Shown here piece by piece: positions 17,654 through 26,241 of a DNA stretch of 64,000 nt. How positions within the stretch are numbered: position 1 is the first letter of the stretch; each line of letters begins with the position of its first letter. The stretch is from NCBI RefSeq assembly GCF_003335505.1, contig NZ_QPEX01000011.1, forward strand, positions 496,001-560,000, given 5' to 3'. The notes under the pieces are model-generated. The model searched no databases, had not been told where the DNA came from, and saw nothing but the letters and a program-made list of their open reading frames with translations. The translations under genes and the position numbers were made by a program. This DNA is from Bremerella cremea. GTDB lineage: Bacteria > Planctomycetota > Planctomycetia > Pirellulales > Pirellulaceae.

Positions 17654-19135
17654 TTACATGCTGCGGCGAGCTTGGATCGTTTTCTCGTAGAATTCAACGT
17701 ACTGCTTGGCACTGTGATCCCAAGACCAGTCTTGACTCATGCCCGTTTCGACAATCTGCTTCCATATTTCTGGGTTGTCTCGGTAGGTTACCAGAGCTTG
17801 TTCCAAAATATTTTGCAGAGCTTCGGCGGTGTATTCGCGGAAGATGAAGCCGTTGGCGGTCCCCATTTCCAAGGCCGCCGGCGTGGCGTTGGTGATGGTG
17901 TCGGCTAGGCCACCGGTCTCGCGTACGACCGGTACTGTACCGTATTTGAGGCTATAGAGCTGATTCAGACCGCAGGGCTCGTACAAGCTAGGCATCAGGA
18001 ACATATCGGCGCCTGCTTCTACGCGGCGGGCCTTGCCTTCGCAGAACTCGACTTTTACCCCGATTCTGTTGGGGAACATCGAGCTAAGTTCTCGCAGCAT
18101 CGCTTCGTGGTGCGGCTCACCGGTTCCGAGGATTACCCATTGGCAATCGCATGTCTTCGCTCGTTCGCGAATGACCTTGGCAACCAGGTCGAAGCCTTTT
18201 TGGTCGGCCATGCGTCCCACCATGCCGATGATCGGTGCTTTGGGGTTGGTGGGCAGATTGAATTCTTCTTGGAGGGCCTGTTTGCATTTGGGCTTATTGG
18301 TTTGCCAGTTGCTGCGGTCGTAAGTGGCAGCGATTGCGTCGTCGGTCGCTGGATTCCAGCGAGAGTAGTCAACTCCGTTCACAATGCCGGTCAAAACTTT
18401 GCTGCGTTCCCGCAAAGCACCTTCCAGGCCACAACCCATTGGTTGCGACTGGATTTCTTCGGCATAGCGTGGGCTGACGGTGGTGATCGCGTCGGCGAAG
18501 ACAATTCCGGTCTTCAGGAAGTTCAGATGGCCGTAGAACTCCATCTGGTGCATGTTGAAGTATTTCCAGTCGAGCCCGGTCAGCAGCATGTCCCAGTGCC
18601 AGAAGTTGCCCTGGTAGGCCATGTTGTGAATGGTGAGAACGCTGGCGATGTTTTCGTAACCGCGTGTGGCCCGGTACTCGATGTTCAAGTAAGCGGGGAT
18701 TAAACCGGTTTGCCAGTCGTTGCAGTGAACGAGATCGACCTGCAGGTCCAGCAAGCGAATTGCTTCTAAAACGCTGCGGCAGAAGAAGACGAATCGTTCG
18801 CAGTTGTCTTGGTAGTCGGTACCTGCTTCGCGATAGAGTTCTGGGCGATCGAAGTATTCGTCGTTCTTGACGAAGTAGATCGGAACATCGGAATTAGGTA
18901 GGTATGATTTCAGCAGTTGTCCAGAGGCGATGCGGCCGCCGACAGGCACATCGAAGTAGATCGGCAGCTCCTCGATAGGGAGGCCAGATTTGTAGATGTG
19001 TCGGAATGCGGGGAGGATTACCGTGACTTGGTCTACTAGCCCGCGTAAGGCGACCGGCAGAGCTCCGCCCACGTCCGCCAAACCTCCGGTCTTGGCGAAT
19101 GGATAGATCTCACTGCTGGCAAAGAGAACGTTCAA
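17654..19135 (-). CDS. glgA: Glycogen synthase, GT5
   Basis: A 493-residue glycosyltransferase of the GT-B fold. The N-terminal ADP-glucose binding motif KTGGLADV lies at 15-22, and the C-terminal donor-site region includes FLMPSLYEPCGLNQLYSLKYGT and the following RETGGLADT. It transfers glucose from ADP-glucose to growing glycogen chains in the cytoplasm. Length is normal for bacterial GlgA (about 480). The start is TTG (TTGAACGTT), with a GGAG sequence about ten bases upstream. It ends 27 bases before the GalT-like gene, so these two probably form one operon. Confidence 0.93.
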   Translation of the reverse strand: MNVLFASSEIYPFAKTGGLADVGGALPVALRGLVDQVTVILPAFRHIYKSGLPIEELPIYFDVPVGGRIASGQLLKSYLPNSDVPIYFVKNDEYFDRPELYREAGTDYQDNCERFVFFCRSVLEAIRLLDLQVDLVHCNDWQTGLIPAYLNIEYRATRGYENIASVLTIHNMAYQGNFWHWDMLLTGLDWKYFNMHQMEFYGHLNFLKTGIVFADAITTVSPRYAEEIQSQPMGCGLEGALRERSKVLTGIVNGVDYSRWNPATDDAIAATYDRSNWQTNKPKCKQALQEEFNLPTNPKAPIIGMVGRMADQKGFDLVAKVIRERAKTCDCQWVILGTGEPHHEAMLRELSSMFPNRIGVKVEFCEGKARRVEAGADMFLMPSLYEPCGLNQLYSLKYGTVPVVRETGGLADTITNATPAALEMGTANGFIFREYTAEALQNILEQALVTYRDNPEIWKQIVETGMSQDWSWDHSAKQYVEFYEKTIQARRSM

Positions 19136-19548
19136 GAGGGAGTCGCTCCGTGGCGTTGGCTATCTTCCGGTATTCAGCAAGGTTGCGTCAAATAATAACA
19201 CACAGAAAGTGCGCCCGGGATAGCCTTGTGAAAAAAGGCGGTTTTCGTGGAATGTGGCGATTAGGATCTTTTGGCGATTGGGGCGCGCGCCCCTTTATTA
19301 TCTCGCATTGCGGGAAGTTCGCACCCCACAAGGGGTTTGGCCTGTCAATCGAAAATCTTCAGGAAGAAGATTGAATTGAATTAATCCAACCATTCGGGTG
19401 GGGGATAGGTTCGTAACGAACCAATCTCAAATGGAATGGTTGGTAAACAGGAGGGGGTGGGGTGTTGGTAACGAGCTCATTCTATAGGAGGCTAACTGCA
19501 GCAACAAATACCGCAGAAGAAGGGGTGTTGGCGAAGTCTGGGGAGGTG
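19136..19548. other. 413-base intergenic region with nested hairpin
   Basis: No convincing gene. It lies upstream of glgA and downstream of the TrkA-like gene, both on the minus strand. A 10-base inverted repeat (CCAACCATTC 19386-19395, GAATGGTTGG 19434-19443) surrounds a second one (GGTTCG/CGAACC, 19408-19422). On the minus strand it is followed by ATTAATTCAATT, so it could end the TrkA transcript. A perfect 14-base palindrome GGGGCGCGCGCCCC lies at 19280-19293, followed by an AT-rich TTTATTA, about 145 bases before the glgA start. Confidence 0.6.
19386..19443 (-). terminator. Nested inverted repeat, candidate terminator of the trk operon
   Basis: Two concentric hairpins share an axis: outer arms of 10 bases and inner arms of 6 bases. 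The distance from the TrkA stop is about 105 bases, which is long for a simple terminator, and the following sequence is AT-rich but not a pure T run. A transcript-stability element or operator is an alternative. Confidence 0.45.
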
Positions 19549-20214
19549 TCAGGTTTGGTTACGGAGGTGCTCCAGCGAGGTTTGTTTGCCCACAACCAGC
19601 AGAAGTTGGTCGAGCCCCAGCGAGTAGCCACCATCGGGGAACATGGCCAACTTGCCGGTCATCGGATCTTTAACGCCGACAACCCAAACGCCGTACTGCT
19701 GACGAAGATTGAGGTTCATCAGCGACTTGCCGACCATATCATCGGGCACAGCGACTTCCATGAAGCTGTATTCAGGGTCGATCGGCAGGTAGTCGATGAT
19801 GTTGGGCCAGGTCATGCGATCGGCTAAGGTTTCCGCGATTTCTGCTTCGGGGAAGATCACACGCTCGACACCTAGGCTCTTGAGCAGCTTGCCGTGGTCT
19901 TTGGTGACTCCTTTGACGATGATTCGTCTGGCACCTAGTTCTTTCGCATGCAGCGTGGCCAGAAGCGACGGCGTGATATCCTCGCCCATGCTGATGAAGA
20001 CGCCGTTGGCTTCTTTCAGGTTCAAATGCTGTAGGGCTTCGTGCTCGGTTGCGTCGGCGATGATTGCTTCGTACAGGTCGTCTTTGATTTCTTCGACGTT
20101 TTCGCGCGAAAGGTCGACGCCTGTCACACGGCAGCCGTTTTTCTTCAGCCGCTTGGCCAATGCGCTCCCAAACGAGCCGAGCCCCAGGATATAAAAGTGT
20201 TTAACGGGTGGCAT
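19549..20214 (-). CDS. TrkA/KtrA-type potassium channel regulator (RCK domain)
   Basis: A 221-residue cytoplasmic protein. An N-terminal Rossmann fold binds nucleotide (GLGSFGSALAKRL at about 11-23, with the acidic D at the end of the second strand), and an RCK_C/TrkA_C domain occupies roughly residues 140-220. It gates the membrane subunit of a Ktr-type K+ uptake system. The start lies 7 bases after the stop of the TrkH-like gene, so the two are one operon. The single RCK unit is the KtrA arrangement rather than the doubled TrkA of E. coli. Confidence 0.9.
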   Translation of the reverse strand: MPPVKHFYILGLGSFGSALAKRLKKNGCRVTGVDLSRENVEEIKDDLYEAIIADATEHEALQHLNLKEANGVFISMGEDITPSLLATLHAKELGARRIIVKGVTKDHGKLLKSLGVERVIFPEAEIAETLADRMTWPNIIDYLPIDPEYSFMEVAVPDDMVGKSLMNLNLRQQYGVWVVGVKDPMTGKLAMFPDGGYSLGLDQLLLVVGKQTSLEHLRNQT

Positions 20215-20221
20215 GGCGTGC

Positions 20222-21601
20222 TTATCCTATGAGCGGTTCTTCTTTGGGATATTCAACTGGCGTTTGGCGTTGGGTGCGGGAAAGGGCCACAAAGACCGAA
20301 ATCGGGCCCAACCGGCCTAGGAACATCAGCATAATGATGATGATTTTACCTGCCGTGGAAAGCGAGGCAGTGAAGCCTGTCGAAAGGCCTACCGTTCCCA
20401 AAGCCGAAACCACCTCGAAGGCGGCGTCGAGGAACAGGCCTTGGCTTTTCGGGTGCGGAACGCTCGATTGCTCGAAGACCAGCAACGCGGTCAGGGCAGC
20501 TATGGCGATCACCGTGAACAGCAGGGCCGTGGCGGTAGCTTGTTGCGTGACAATCTCGGGGATGGTTCGGCGGGCGAAGTTGACACGGGTCATGCCGTGG
20601 AAGGTTTTCCAGGCGTGAACGGCCATTACCATCACGGTCGAAACCTTAAAACCGCCCCCGGTCGAACAGGGCCCGGCTCCGATAAGCATCAACAGCATCG
20701 AGATGAAAAGAGTCGCGTTGGTCAGCGAAGACAACTCGATCGTGTTAAAGCCCGCCGTCCGGCAGGTGACGGAATGAAAGCCGGAAACCAACAGCTTCTT
20801 CCAGAGCGGCATCTCGGCAAGCACGCCGTCCCATTCCAGCATCAGGGTCCCGACGAAGCCGCCCAGCAAAAGGCATGTCGTTCCGATCAGCATGAACTTA
20901 GAGTGAATGTGTAAGCTTGCCCATCCTTCGAGCAACCCTTTCCGCCAGTTTTTGTTCAAGTCGAGCATCACGGGAAAGCCGATTCCGCCAACGATGATCA
21001 GGGCCGCGATCGTCAGGTTGACGACAATGTCGCCCTGAAAGCCAACCAGGCTGTCGTTATGCAGGGCGAAGCCAGCGTTGCAGAACGCCGAGATCGAATG
21101 GAATAACGCGTGCCAGGCCGATTCAACGAAGCTGTCGTAGAGATAGAGGTTGCGTACCAGCAGAATCAAAAAGCCAGCACCTTCGCTTAGTACCGTGACT
21201 AGCAGAACGTGCCGCAAAATCCATTTCAGGTCGGCGTCATCGCTGGCCCCGAGGGTCTCGGTTAAGATCGCACGGGCTCGGAGACTTGGTTTATTGCCCA
21301 GATTGAACAACGTGTAGGTGGTGATCGTCATGATGCCGATTCCACCAATCTGAATCAGAATCAGGATGATCAATTGGCCGATAAAGCTGAAGTCGTCCGG
21401 CGTCGAGCGAACCGCCAAGCCTGTCACACAACTGGCACTCGTCGCCGTGAAACAGGCATCCAGGCGCGAAATGGCTTCCGCCCCTTCGCCTCGGCTGAAC
21501 GGAAGCGTCAGCAGAACGGTTCCAATCAAGATAAGAGCCAGGTACCAAACGACCAGGTTACGGGCCGGATACTTGACGATCGAGCCAGTCAATTGTGGCA
21601 T
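20222..21601 (-). CDS. TrkH/KtrB-type potassium transporter subunit
   Basis: A 459-residue membrane protein. Four pore-loop filters are visible in order: TSASCVTGLAV, ISAFCNAGFAL, SVTCRTAGFNT and the last near ALGTVGLSTG, each centred on the conserved glycine. It forms the K+ (possibly Na+-coupled) translocation path of a Ktr system and depends on the adjacent RCK protein for gating. About eight to ten hydrophobic helices are present. The first gene of the two-gene operon; nothing suggests a truncation. Confidence 0.92.
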   Translation of the reverse strand: MPQLTGSIVKYPARNLVVWYLALILIGTVLLTLPFSRGEGAEAISRLDACFTATSASCVTGLAVRSTPDDFSFIGQLIILILIQIGGIGIMTITTYTLFNLGNKPSLRARAILTETLGASDDADLKWILRHVLLVTVLSEGAGFLILLVRNLYLYDSFVESAWHALFHSISAFCNAGFALHNDSLVGFQGDIVVNLTIAALIIVGGIGFPVMLDLNKNWRKGLLEGWASLHIHSKFMLIGTTCLLLGGFVGTLMLEWDGVLAEMPLWKKLLVSGFHSVTCRTAGFNTIELSSLTNATLFISMLLMLIGAGPCSTGGGFKVSTVMVMAVHAWKTFHGMTRVNFARRTIPEIVTQQATATALLFTVIAIAALTALLVFEQSSVPHPKSQGLFLDAAFEVVSALGTVGLSTGFTASLSTAGKIIIIMLMFLGRLGPISVFVALSRTQRQTPVEYPKEEPLIG

Positions 21602-21700
21602 AGCGGCAATGCCCAGTAGAGGCGAATCTTCGTGACGCAGAGCTTTGGGGCGATCACTTTATCAGGCACCAGTCCGTTGCCGTCAACGGGGAACGGTCGA

Positions 21701-22375
21701 CTAACGCGAGGACGCTTGCTCCGGGTTAGAGATCCACTCATCTCGCATTGTCGTTGGAATCGCCAACTTTAACATGGCCGGGCTGAACAAGATTGCGGAG
21801 TAGAAAATGGTGCCCATAAACATGTTACGGAAGAATGGGATCGCCATTATATAGCACTGAACGAAGCCGTTGAGGTCTTTGCTGTACTCGGGCAGGGTGA
21901 TCCAACTGAAGAAGTTCGTCACCACGAAATAACCGACACTAGCGATCATGCCCATGGTGACTGCTCCGGCCCAGGTTCCCCCTTCACGCATCAGGTATCC
22001 CAGTACCACTACGCCCAAGATGCAGCAGTACATCACTGGCAGGCTCGGATAGAACGCCCAATTAAAGTGGCCGCTGATGGCCCAGATGCCTAAGTCACTA
22101 AGCAGCATCGAAGCCAGCACGACCCCGCAAGCCGCCCAGCGATTGCCAAGCATCGCTCCAGCAAACAGGCAGACCGCCAAGTAGGGGGTAAACGACCAGA
22201 GATAGCTTTGCGAATACCACTCGGCTTGAACTCCGGCGGCAGTCAGTAAGTAGGGGAGTAGCTTCACCCCCACCGCAAATGCCAAGCATAAACCAACGAT
22301 CGTCCAGATACGTGGCGAGTGAATTCGGTTGGTCGAAGTTTGGGTTGCGTCGGACATGCTATTACTTTGTGGCAT
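21701..22375 (-). CDS. DUF6580-like integral membrane protein
   Basis: A 224-residue protein with six hydrophobic segments after a polar N-terminus of about 24 residues. The pattern of a short loop with YLWSFTPYLAVCLFAGA and the later helix SLPVMYCCILGVVVLGYLM resembles the DUF6580 family, whose members look like small-molecule transporter S-components. Substrate unknown. An internal ATG at 22357 is an alternative start; neither has a strong ribosome binding site. It is 99 bases upstream of the trkH-like gene on the same strand and may be read into it. Confidence 0.7.
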   Translation of the reverse strand: MPQSNSMSDATQTSTNRIHSPRIWTIVGLCLAFAVGVKLLPYLLTAAGVQAEWYSQSYLWSFTPYLAVCLFAGAMLGNRWAACGVVLASMLLSDLGIWAISGHFNWAFYPSLPVMYCCILGVVVLGYLMREGGTWAGAVTMGMIASVGYFVVTNFFSWITLPEYSKDLNGFVQCYIMAIPFFRNMFMGTIFYSAILFSPAMLKLAIPTTMRDEWISNPEQASSR

Positions 22376-22450
22376 CCACGTGTGGGGTTAATTATCTATT
22401 CAAGTATCGCCCCGAAGCATCCTAAACGTCAACCGCGTCACCTGTTCAAT

Positions 22451-22487
22451 TAAAAAGCGGCCTAAAATGTAAGACTTTAGGCCGCTT
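22451..22487 (-). terminator. Rho-independent terminator downstream of the VIT/VWA gene
   Basis: A 12-base perfect inverted repeat (AAGCGGCCTAAA at 22455-22466 and TTTAGGCCGCTT at 22476-22487). On the minus strand it is followed by TTTTTAATTG. It lies 33 bases past the stop of the VIT/VWA gene. Confidence 0.88.
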
Positions 22488-22520
22488 AATTGGCAAATTT
22501 AACCGTTTCAGCCCACCCGT

Positions 22521-24929
22521 TTAGCGGATGCGGTAGACCTTCCCTCGAAGCTTGATTACCAATGTTTCTTGGTCATTTTGCTGCGAGAGAACCGCGTTTT
22601 CAGCCTTGTTGTTGTGGGCGACCAGGTCGAAATAGGCGTCACTAAAACGTTTCACATCGACGTAGTTTGGCTGCGGCTTCTTGGCTTCCGCGACCGCTTC
22701 TTCATCGATCCAGGTCTTATCGCGATAGTACAACGTGCGGTTGCCCACAATTCGCACTGTGTCAACAACGTGGACTTCGTCGGTCTCGGTATCGGCGACC
22801 GTTACCCCATTGGCCGCTTCGGCTCCGTTGCCTCCACCACCAAAGCCACCTCCTCCGAAACCGCCTCCTCCAAAGCCGCCACCCCCAAAACCACCCATGC
22901 CACCACTGCGTCCCCGGTTTCTGCGACTAGAAGAAGTGGCGATACGACCAGGGGCGGGCTGCGCTTGGGGGAGGTTTTGAGCATTTTGATAACGGGATTT
23001 GGCGTCACGCTGCGAGAACGCCGAACGCCCTGAGGTTTCGCCCAATTTCCTGGCTAGTTCCCGCGATTGCTCGGCGCTCATTTGTCCGCCAAATCGATTG
23101 GCCGCCAACGAGTCCAAAGATTGATTTTCGTCGGCCAGGAACGATGTGTAGGGCGTCAAAATCCCGTGATCAGTCGACAGGCGAACCAGCTCTTCGATGA
23201 GTTCGTCGTTCTTGCCGTGCAGGTCCATTTCGTCGATGATTTCGCCAATGCGGCGAATAGCCCACAGTTTCTCAACGAATGCGTTCGATTGGTCGTCGCT
23301 CTTGTGGACAAACTCCGCAGGAAAATCGAACCTCTCGGTTTCGCCGTTTACCTTGCCGCTGACGATGATCTTGGCGTCTCCCCAGGCCTTGTAACGGCCC
23401 ACAAGGACCAACTGTTCTCCTTCAAACAGGTCGACCACTTCTTTCGGCAACACGCGATTCACGGCTTTCGATCCGCCACGTTCCAGATCGAACTTGATCT
23501 TCACATCGGTCATCAGTGGGGCGTTAATTTTGCGATAAAGCCGGGCCACGTGTTCTTCCAAGTCTTCGTCGGGACGCACGTATTGGCTTTGCCCTTTAAG
23601 CTCGCTAGAAAGGCGATCCATCAAGCGGCTGTTCACATCGTAGCCGACGCCAACATTGATCATGCGGGCATGATGGGCGTTTTGTTTTTTGGCGTGTTCA
23701 ACAATTTTCATCTCGTTGGTTTCGCCATGCGTGGGACGCCCGTCCGAGAGAAACAAGATATAGCAGGGGCGATCGTCATCTTGCACCATCTTCATCGCGG
23801 TGGATAAGGCCCCGTCGATATTGGTGCTGCCGCCAGCGTACAGGTCGTCGACAAAGCCAATCGCTTCCTCCACGCTTTTCTTATTTGCTTTTTGCAGTTC
23901 CGGCTGAAAGCTTTCGACGTCGCTATCGTAGGCGATGATGTTGAACAAGTCTTGCTCGTTCAAATGGTTCAATACGTACTTAGCAGCTTGTCGCGCTTGC
24001 ACGAACTTCTCGCCTGCCATGCTGCCGGAGCGATCGACGACAAACAGGACCGTCTTCTTTGGCGGCTCTTGCATGGCCTCTTGCGGCGGAGGTGTGGCCA
24101 GCAACAGGAAAAAGCCTTCCTCGTCTTTATCGGGCCGATAACTTAGGACGCTGGCAGCCAGTTTGTTGTTGCTGCTTTCAAAGAACAAACGAAAGTCACT
24201 ATCAGGAATGACGTTGTCCGCTTCGTACTTCACGATGGCCCGCTTGTTGCCGTTGCGCTCGATATCGACATTGTGCGTGGGGCTATAGATACTTTTCAGC
24301 TTTTCGCTGCCTTCCAAAGACAGACGTACTTTCAGCTTCTCGACCGGTCGATCGGTGTATTTGGCGGTAGAAAGAGGGAACAAAAAGTCGGTTAGCCGGC
24401 CATCTTTCTTCAGCAGTTGGCTGTAAGTGATCGTTACCTCGCGCGAGGCCCCGGCAGGCACCGGGAAAACGCTGGTCTGAAACATGCCGGTGCCGGCCCA
24501 TTCCAACAGGGCTGGGTCTTTGTTTTGGCGGACGATCGAGTTGTAGATCTCGCGGGCCTTCTCTTTTTCGAGCAGCTTGGCCGGGAACTCTTTGCCGTCG
24601 ACCATCAAAGTCAAGCTATCGATTGCCCCATCGTACGGCAGCGGAAAGAGGAACGAGACTTCCATCTGGCGGCTGCCGGTGTTTTGAAACTGTTGAGCCA
24701 CTTGAACTTGCGCGACCTGATCTTTGACCTTCGCGTTGACCTCTAGCTTGGTGATCTTGTACGACTCGGTCGGATGCTGCGAGGCAGGGCGGGGAATCGG
24801 CCGCGGAAGTGGTACCGGTCGCTCAGGATGGTGAATCACGATTAAGGCCTGAGCGGTCGCCCCGCTCGCCAAAAGCAGCGTGCAAAGTGTGGCCAGAAAA
24901 GAAGTTGCAAGATGAGCTGTCCGAGTCAT
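22521..24929 (-). CDS. VIT and von Willebrand factor A domain protein
   Basis: An 802-residue exported protein. A signal peptide ends near residue 26. A VIT (inter-alpha-trypsin) domain occupies about 45-180, including a QVAQQFQNTGSRQMEVSF segment. A VWA domain at about 290-470 has an intact MIDAS start, DRSGSMAG, and the later threonine in GGSTNIDGAL. A glycine-rich tract of repeated GGGFG units (about 675-700; DNA near 22830-22895) forms a flexible linker before a small C-terminal domain. Proteins of this kind bind partners through metal at the cell surface. The tract is a simple repeat, so its length may vary between strains. No operon partner is apparent. Confidence 0.88.
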   Translation of the reverse strand: MTRTAHLATSFLATLCTLLLASGATAQALIVIHHPERPVPLPRPIPRPASQHPTESYKITKLEVNAKVKDQVAQVQVAQQFQNTGSRQMEVSFLFPLPYDGAIDSLTLMVDGKEFPAKLLEKEKAREIYNSIVRQNKDPALLEWAGTGMFQTSVFPVPAGASREVTITYSQLLKKDGRLTDFLFPLSTAKYTDRPVEKLKVRLSLEGSEKLKSIYSPTHNVDIERNGNKRAIVKYEADNVIPDSDFRLFFESSNNKLAASVLSYRPDKDEEGFFLLLATPPPQEAMQEPPKKTVLFVVDRSGSMAGEKFVQARQAAKYVLNHLNEQDLFNIIAYDSDVESFQPELQKANKKSVEEAIGFVDDLYAGGSTNIDGALSTAMKMVQDDDRPCYILFLSDGRPTHGETNEMKIVEHAKKQNAHHARMINVGVGYDVNSRLMDRLSSELKGQSQYVRPDEDLEEHVARLYRKINAPLMTDVKIKFDLERGGSKAVNRVLPKEVVDLFEGEQLVLVGRYKAWGDAKIIVSGKVNGETERFDFPAEFVHKSDDQSNAFVEKLWAIRRIGEIIDEMDLHGKNDELIEELVRLSTDHGILTPYTSFLADENQSLDSLAANRFGGQMSAEQSRELARKLGETSGRSAFSQRDAKSRYQNAQNLPQAQPAPGRIATSSSRRNRGRSGGMGGFGGGGFGGGGFGGGGFGGGGNGAEAANGVTVADTETDEVHVVDTVRIVGNRTLYYRDKTWIDEEAVAEAKKPQPNYVDVKRFSDAYFDLVAHNNKAENAVLSQQNDQETLVIKLRGKVYRIR

Positions 24930-25341
24930 GGGGGATCTCCCGTCCGCTGATAGGGCAAAGCGTGTCTACGGATATGACGAATGAGTTGGGCCAGCGGTTT
25001 TGTGCCGCAGGAAAAAATTTGGCCTCGGGATTGCTGGCCCAGTTTTGATGTTTTCAGTGTCCAGTTTTCAGACGCAGAGGAGCGGGAAGCAGTTTGCCAG
25101 TTTCATACTCAAAACTCCTGTAGGGTACGCTTGGCGTACCGGAACCTGAGAAATGCCTTCACCTTACGACCGACCGCTTTCACGTTTCGCAACGAAACCG
25201 TTTCATACTCAAAACTCCCTGGCCAACGTTCAAAGCCCCGAAAGGGGCGGCATGGCTATCTACGAAAGAATCGCACACAGCTACCACGCTAGCGAAAATA
25301 CGTATTCCCAGCAACGAAAAGGGCGCCTAAATCAAAACGCC
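24930..25341. repeat. Intergenic mosaic of short repeats and small hairpins
   Basis: No gene seen. A 19-base direct repeat, GTTTCATACTCAAAACTCC, occurs at 25100-25118 and 25200-25218. Three tight hairpins lie around it: GGTACGC/GCGTACC over TTG at 25124-25140, GTTTCG/CGAAAC at 25184-25198, and GCCCC/GGGGC with a GAAA loop at 25235-25248. The two direct repeats and the hairpins resemble dispersed intergenic repeats, such as REP-like elements, of large bacterial genomes. Only two copies of the direct repeat are present here, so it is not a CRISPR array. Confidence 0.65.
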
Positions 25342-26019
25342 TTACGCGGCGCGGCGAGCTGTTTTCTGGTAGAGAATAGAATTGCCTTCCTTGCCGACAA
25401 CGCCCAAGGCTCCTGTTTTTCGCAGGGTATAAACCATCTTCTGGGCGATCCAGCGGGGGCGAGCCAGTTTTTCGGCGAGTAGGGCAGTGTGGAACTGGCG
25501 AGGGAGATCACGAGGAAGCAGCTTCACCAAGTCCGAGGCTTTGCGAAAGCGATGGGACGAGACGATCTCGGTGAGCGTTTGGTCTTCGACGACGAAATCG
25601 TTTTCTCGCCGACGTCGCCGCTTGCCGTGCCCTGGGTAGCGGATTTCTTCGATCTCGATCAGCGGAATCTCGAGCGTTAGATTGGCGTGCGGAAAGACAT
25701 TGGTGAAATGGACCAGCTCTTCAAACACGCTGAACACATCACCCCGCTTCGGGCTATAACGCGCCGAAACGATCTCGCCCCCTTTTTTATCGCGGCGAAC
25801 GACCTTCTTGCGGGCGACTATCGGCTTCACAACCCGCACCTTGTGCGAATCGCACAACTCCCGAATCTTGTCCCGAATCGCCGCCAGGCCAGACCACTGC
25901 ACCTCGATCAACTGCCCGCGCGAGACGGCATCAATAATATACCGCCCCAACCGAACCTCCGTCTCGGCCTTCTTCCCGGCGTAATGTTCCTTCAGAGCTT
26001 TGTGGAGTGAGGTTTCCAT
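25342..26019 (-). CDS. Small protein with possible PD-(D/E)XK nuclease-like core
   Basis: A 225-residue protein I do not recognise by name. Residues 19-41 contain an acidic helix-strand pattern, ETEVRLGRYIID followed by GQLIEVQ, which fits the E, D and ExQ/ExK core of PD-(D/E)XK nucleases with D30, E39 and Q41 in the expected order; the usual lysine is replaced by glutamine. Residues about 130-137 are a basic run (RRRRR). The C-terminal 80 residues look like a helical winged-helix domain that might bind DNA. The motif is short and was read by eye, so the nuclease assignment is tentative. It stands alone, with no obvious methylase or partner gene. Confidence 0.55.
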   Translation of the reverse strand: METSLHKALKEHYAGKKAETEVRLGRYIIDAVSRGQLIEVQWSGLAAIRDKIRELCDSHKVRVVKPIVARKKVVRRDKKGGEIVSARYSPKRGDVFSVFEELVHFTNVFPHANLTLEIPLIEIEEIRYPGHGKRRRRRENDFVVEDQTLTEIVSSHRFRKASDLVKLLPRDLPRQFHTALLAEKLARPRWIAQKMVYTLRKTGALGVVGKEGNSILYQKTARRAA

Positions 26020-26241
26020 GAGGGCGAGCAGGTTTTCAATTCAAGATTGTTTACGAAGAAGGCACCTTTTACAGAGTTTCGACAGAATGGGGTAGATGAA
26101 TCCACAGATCGGAAAGGATTGGCTGGCTAAGTAGTCCACTTGGGGAATCCTGTTGATGGATCACTGCGCGGCTAAGCGAACTGGGGTGAACAACGAAAGT
26201 CCTGGAATTCAAATGTATCGATTTCAATTAAGTGGGCAGAA

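Noticed and set aside
25100..25218. Two copies of a 19-base repeat as a possible CRISPR
   Set aside because: Only two copies, 81 bases between them with other hairpins inside, and no cas genes in the window.
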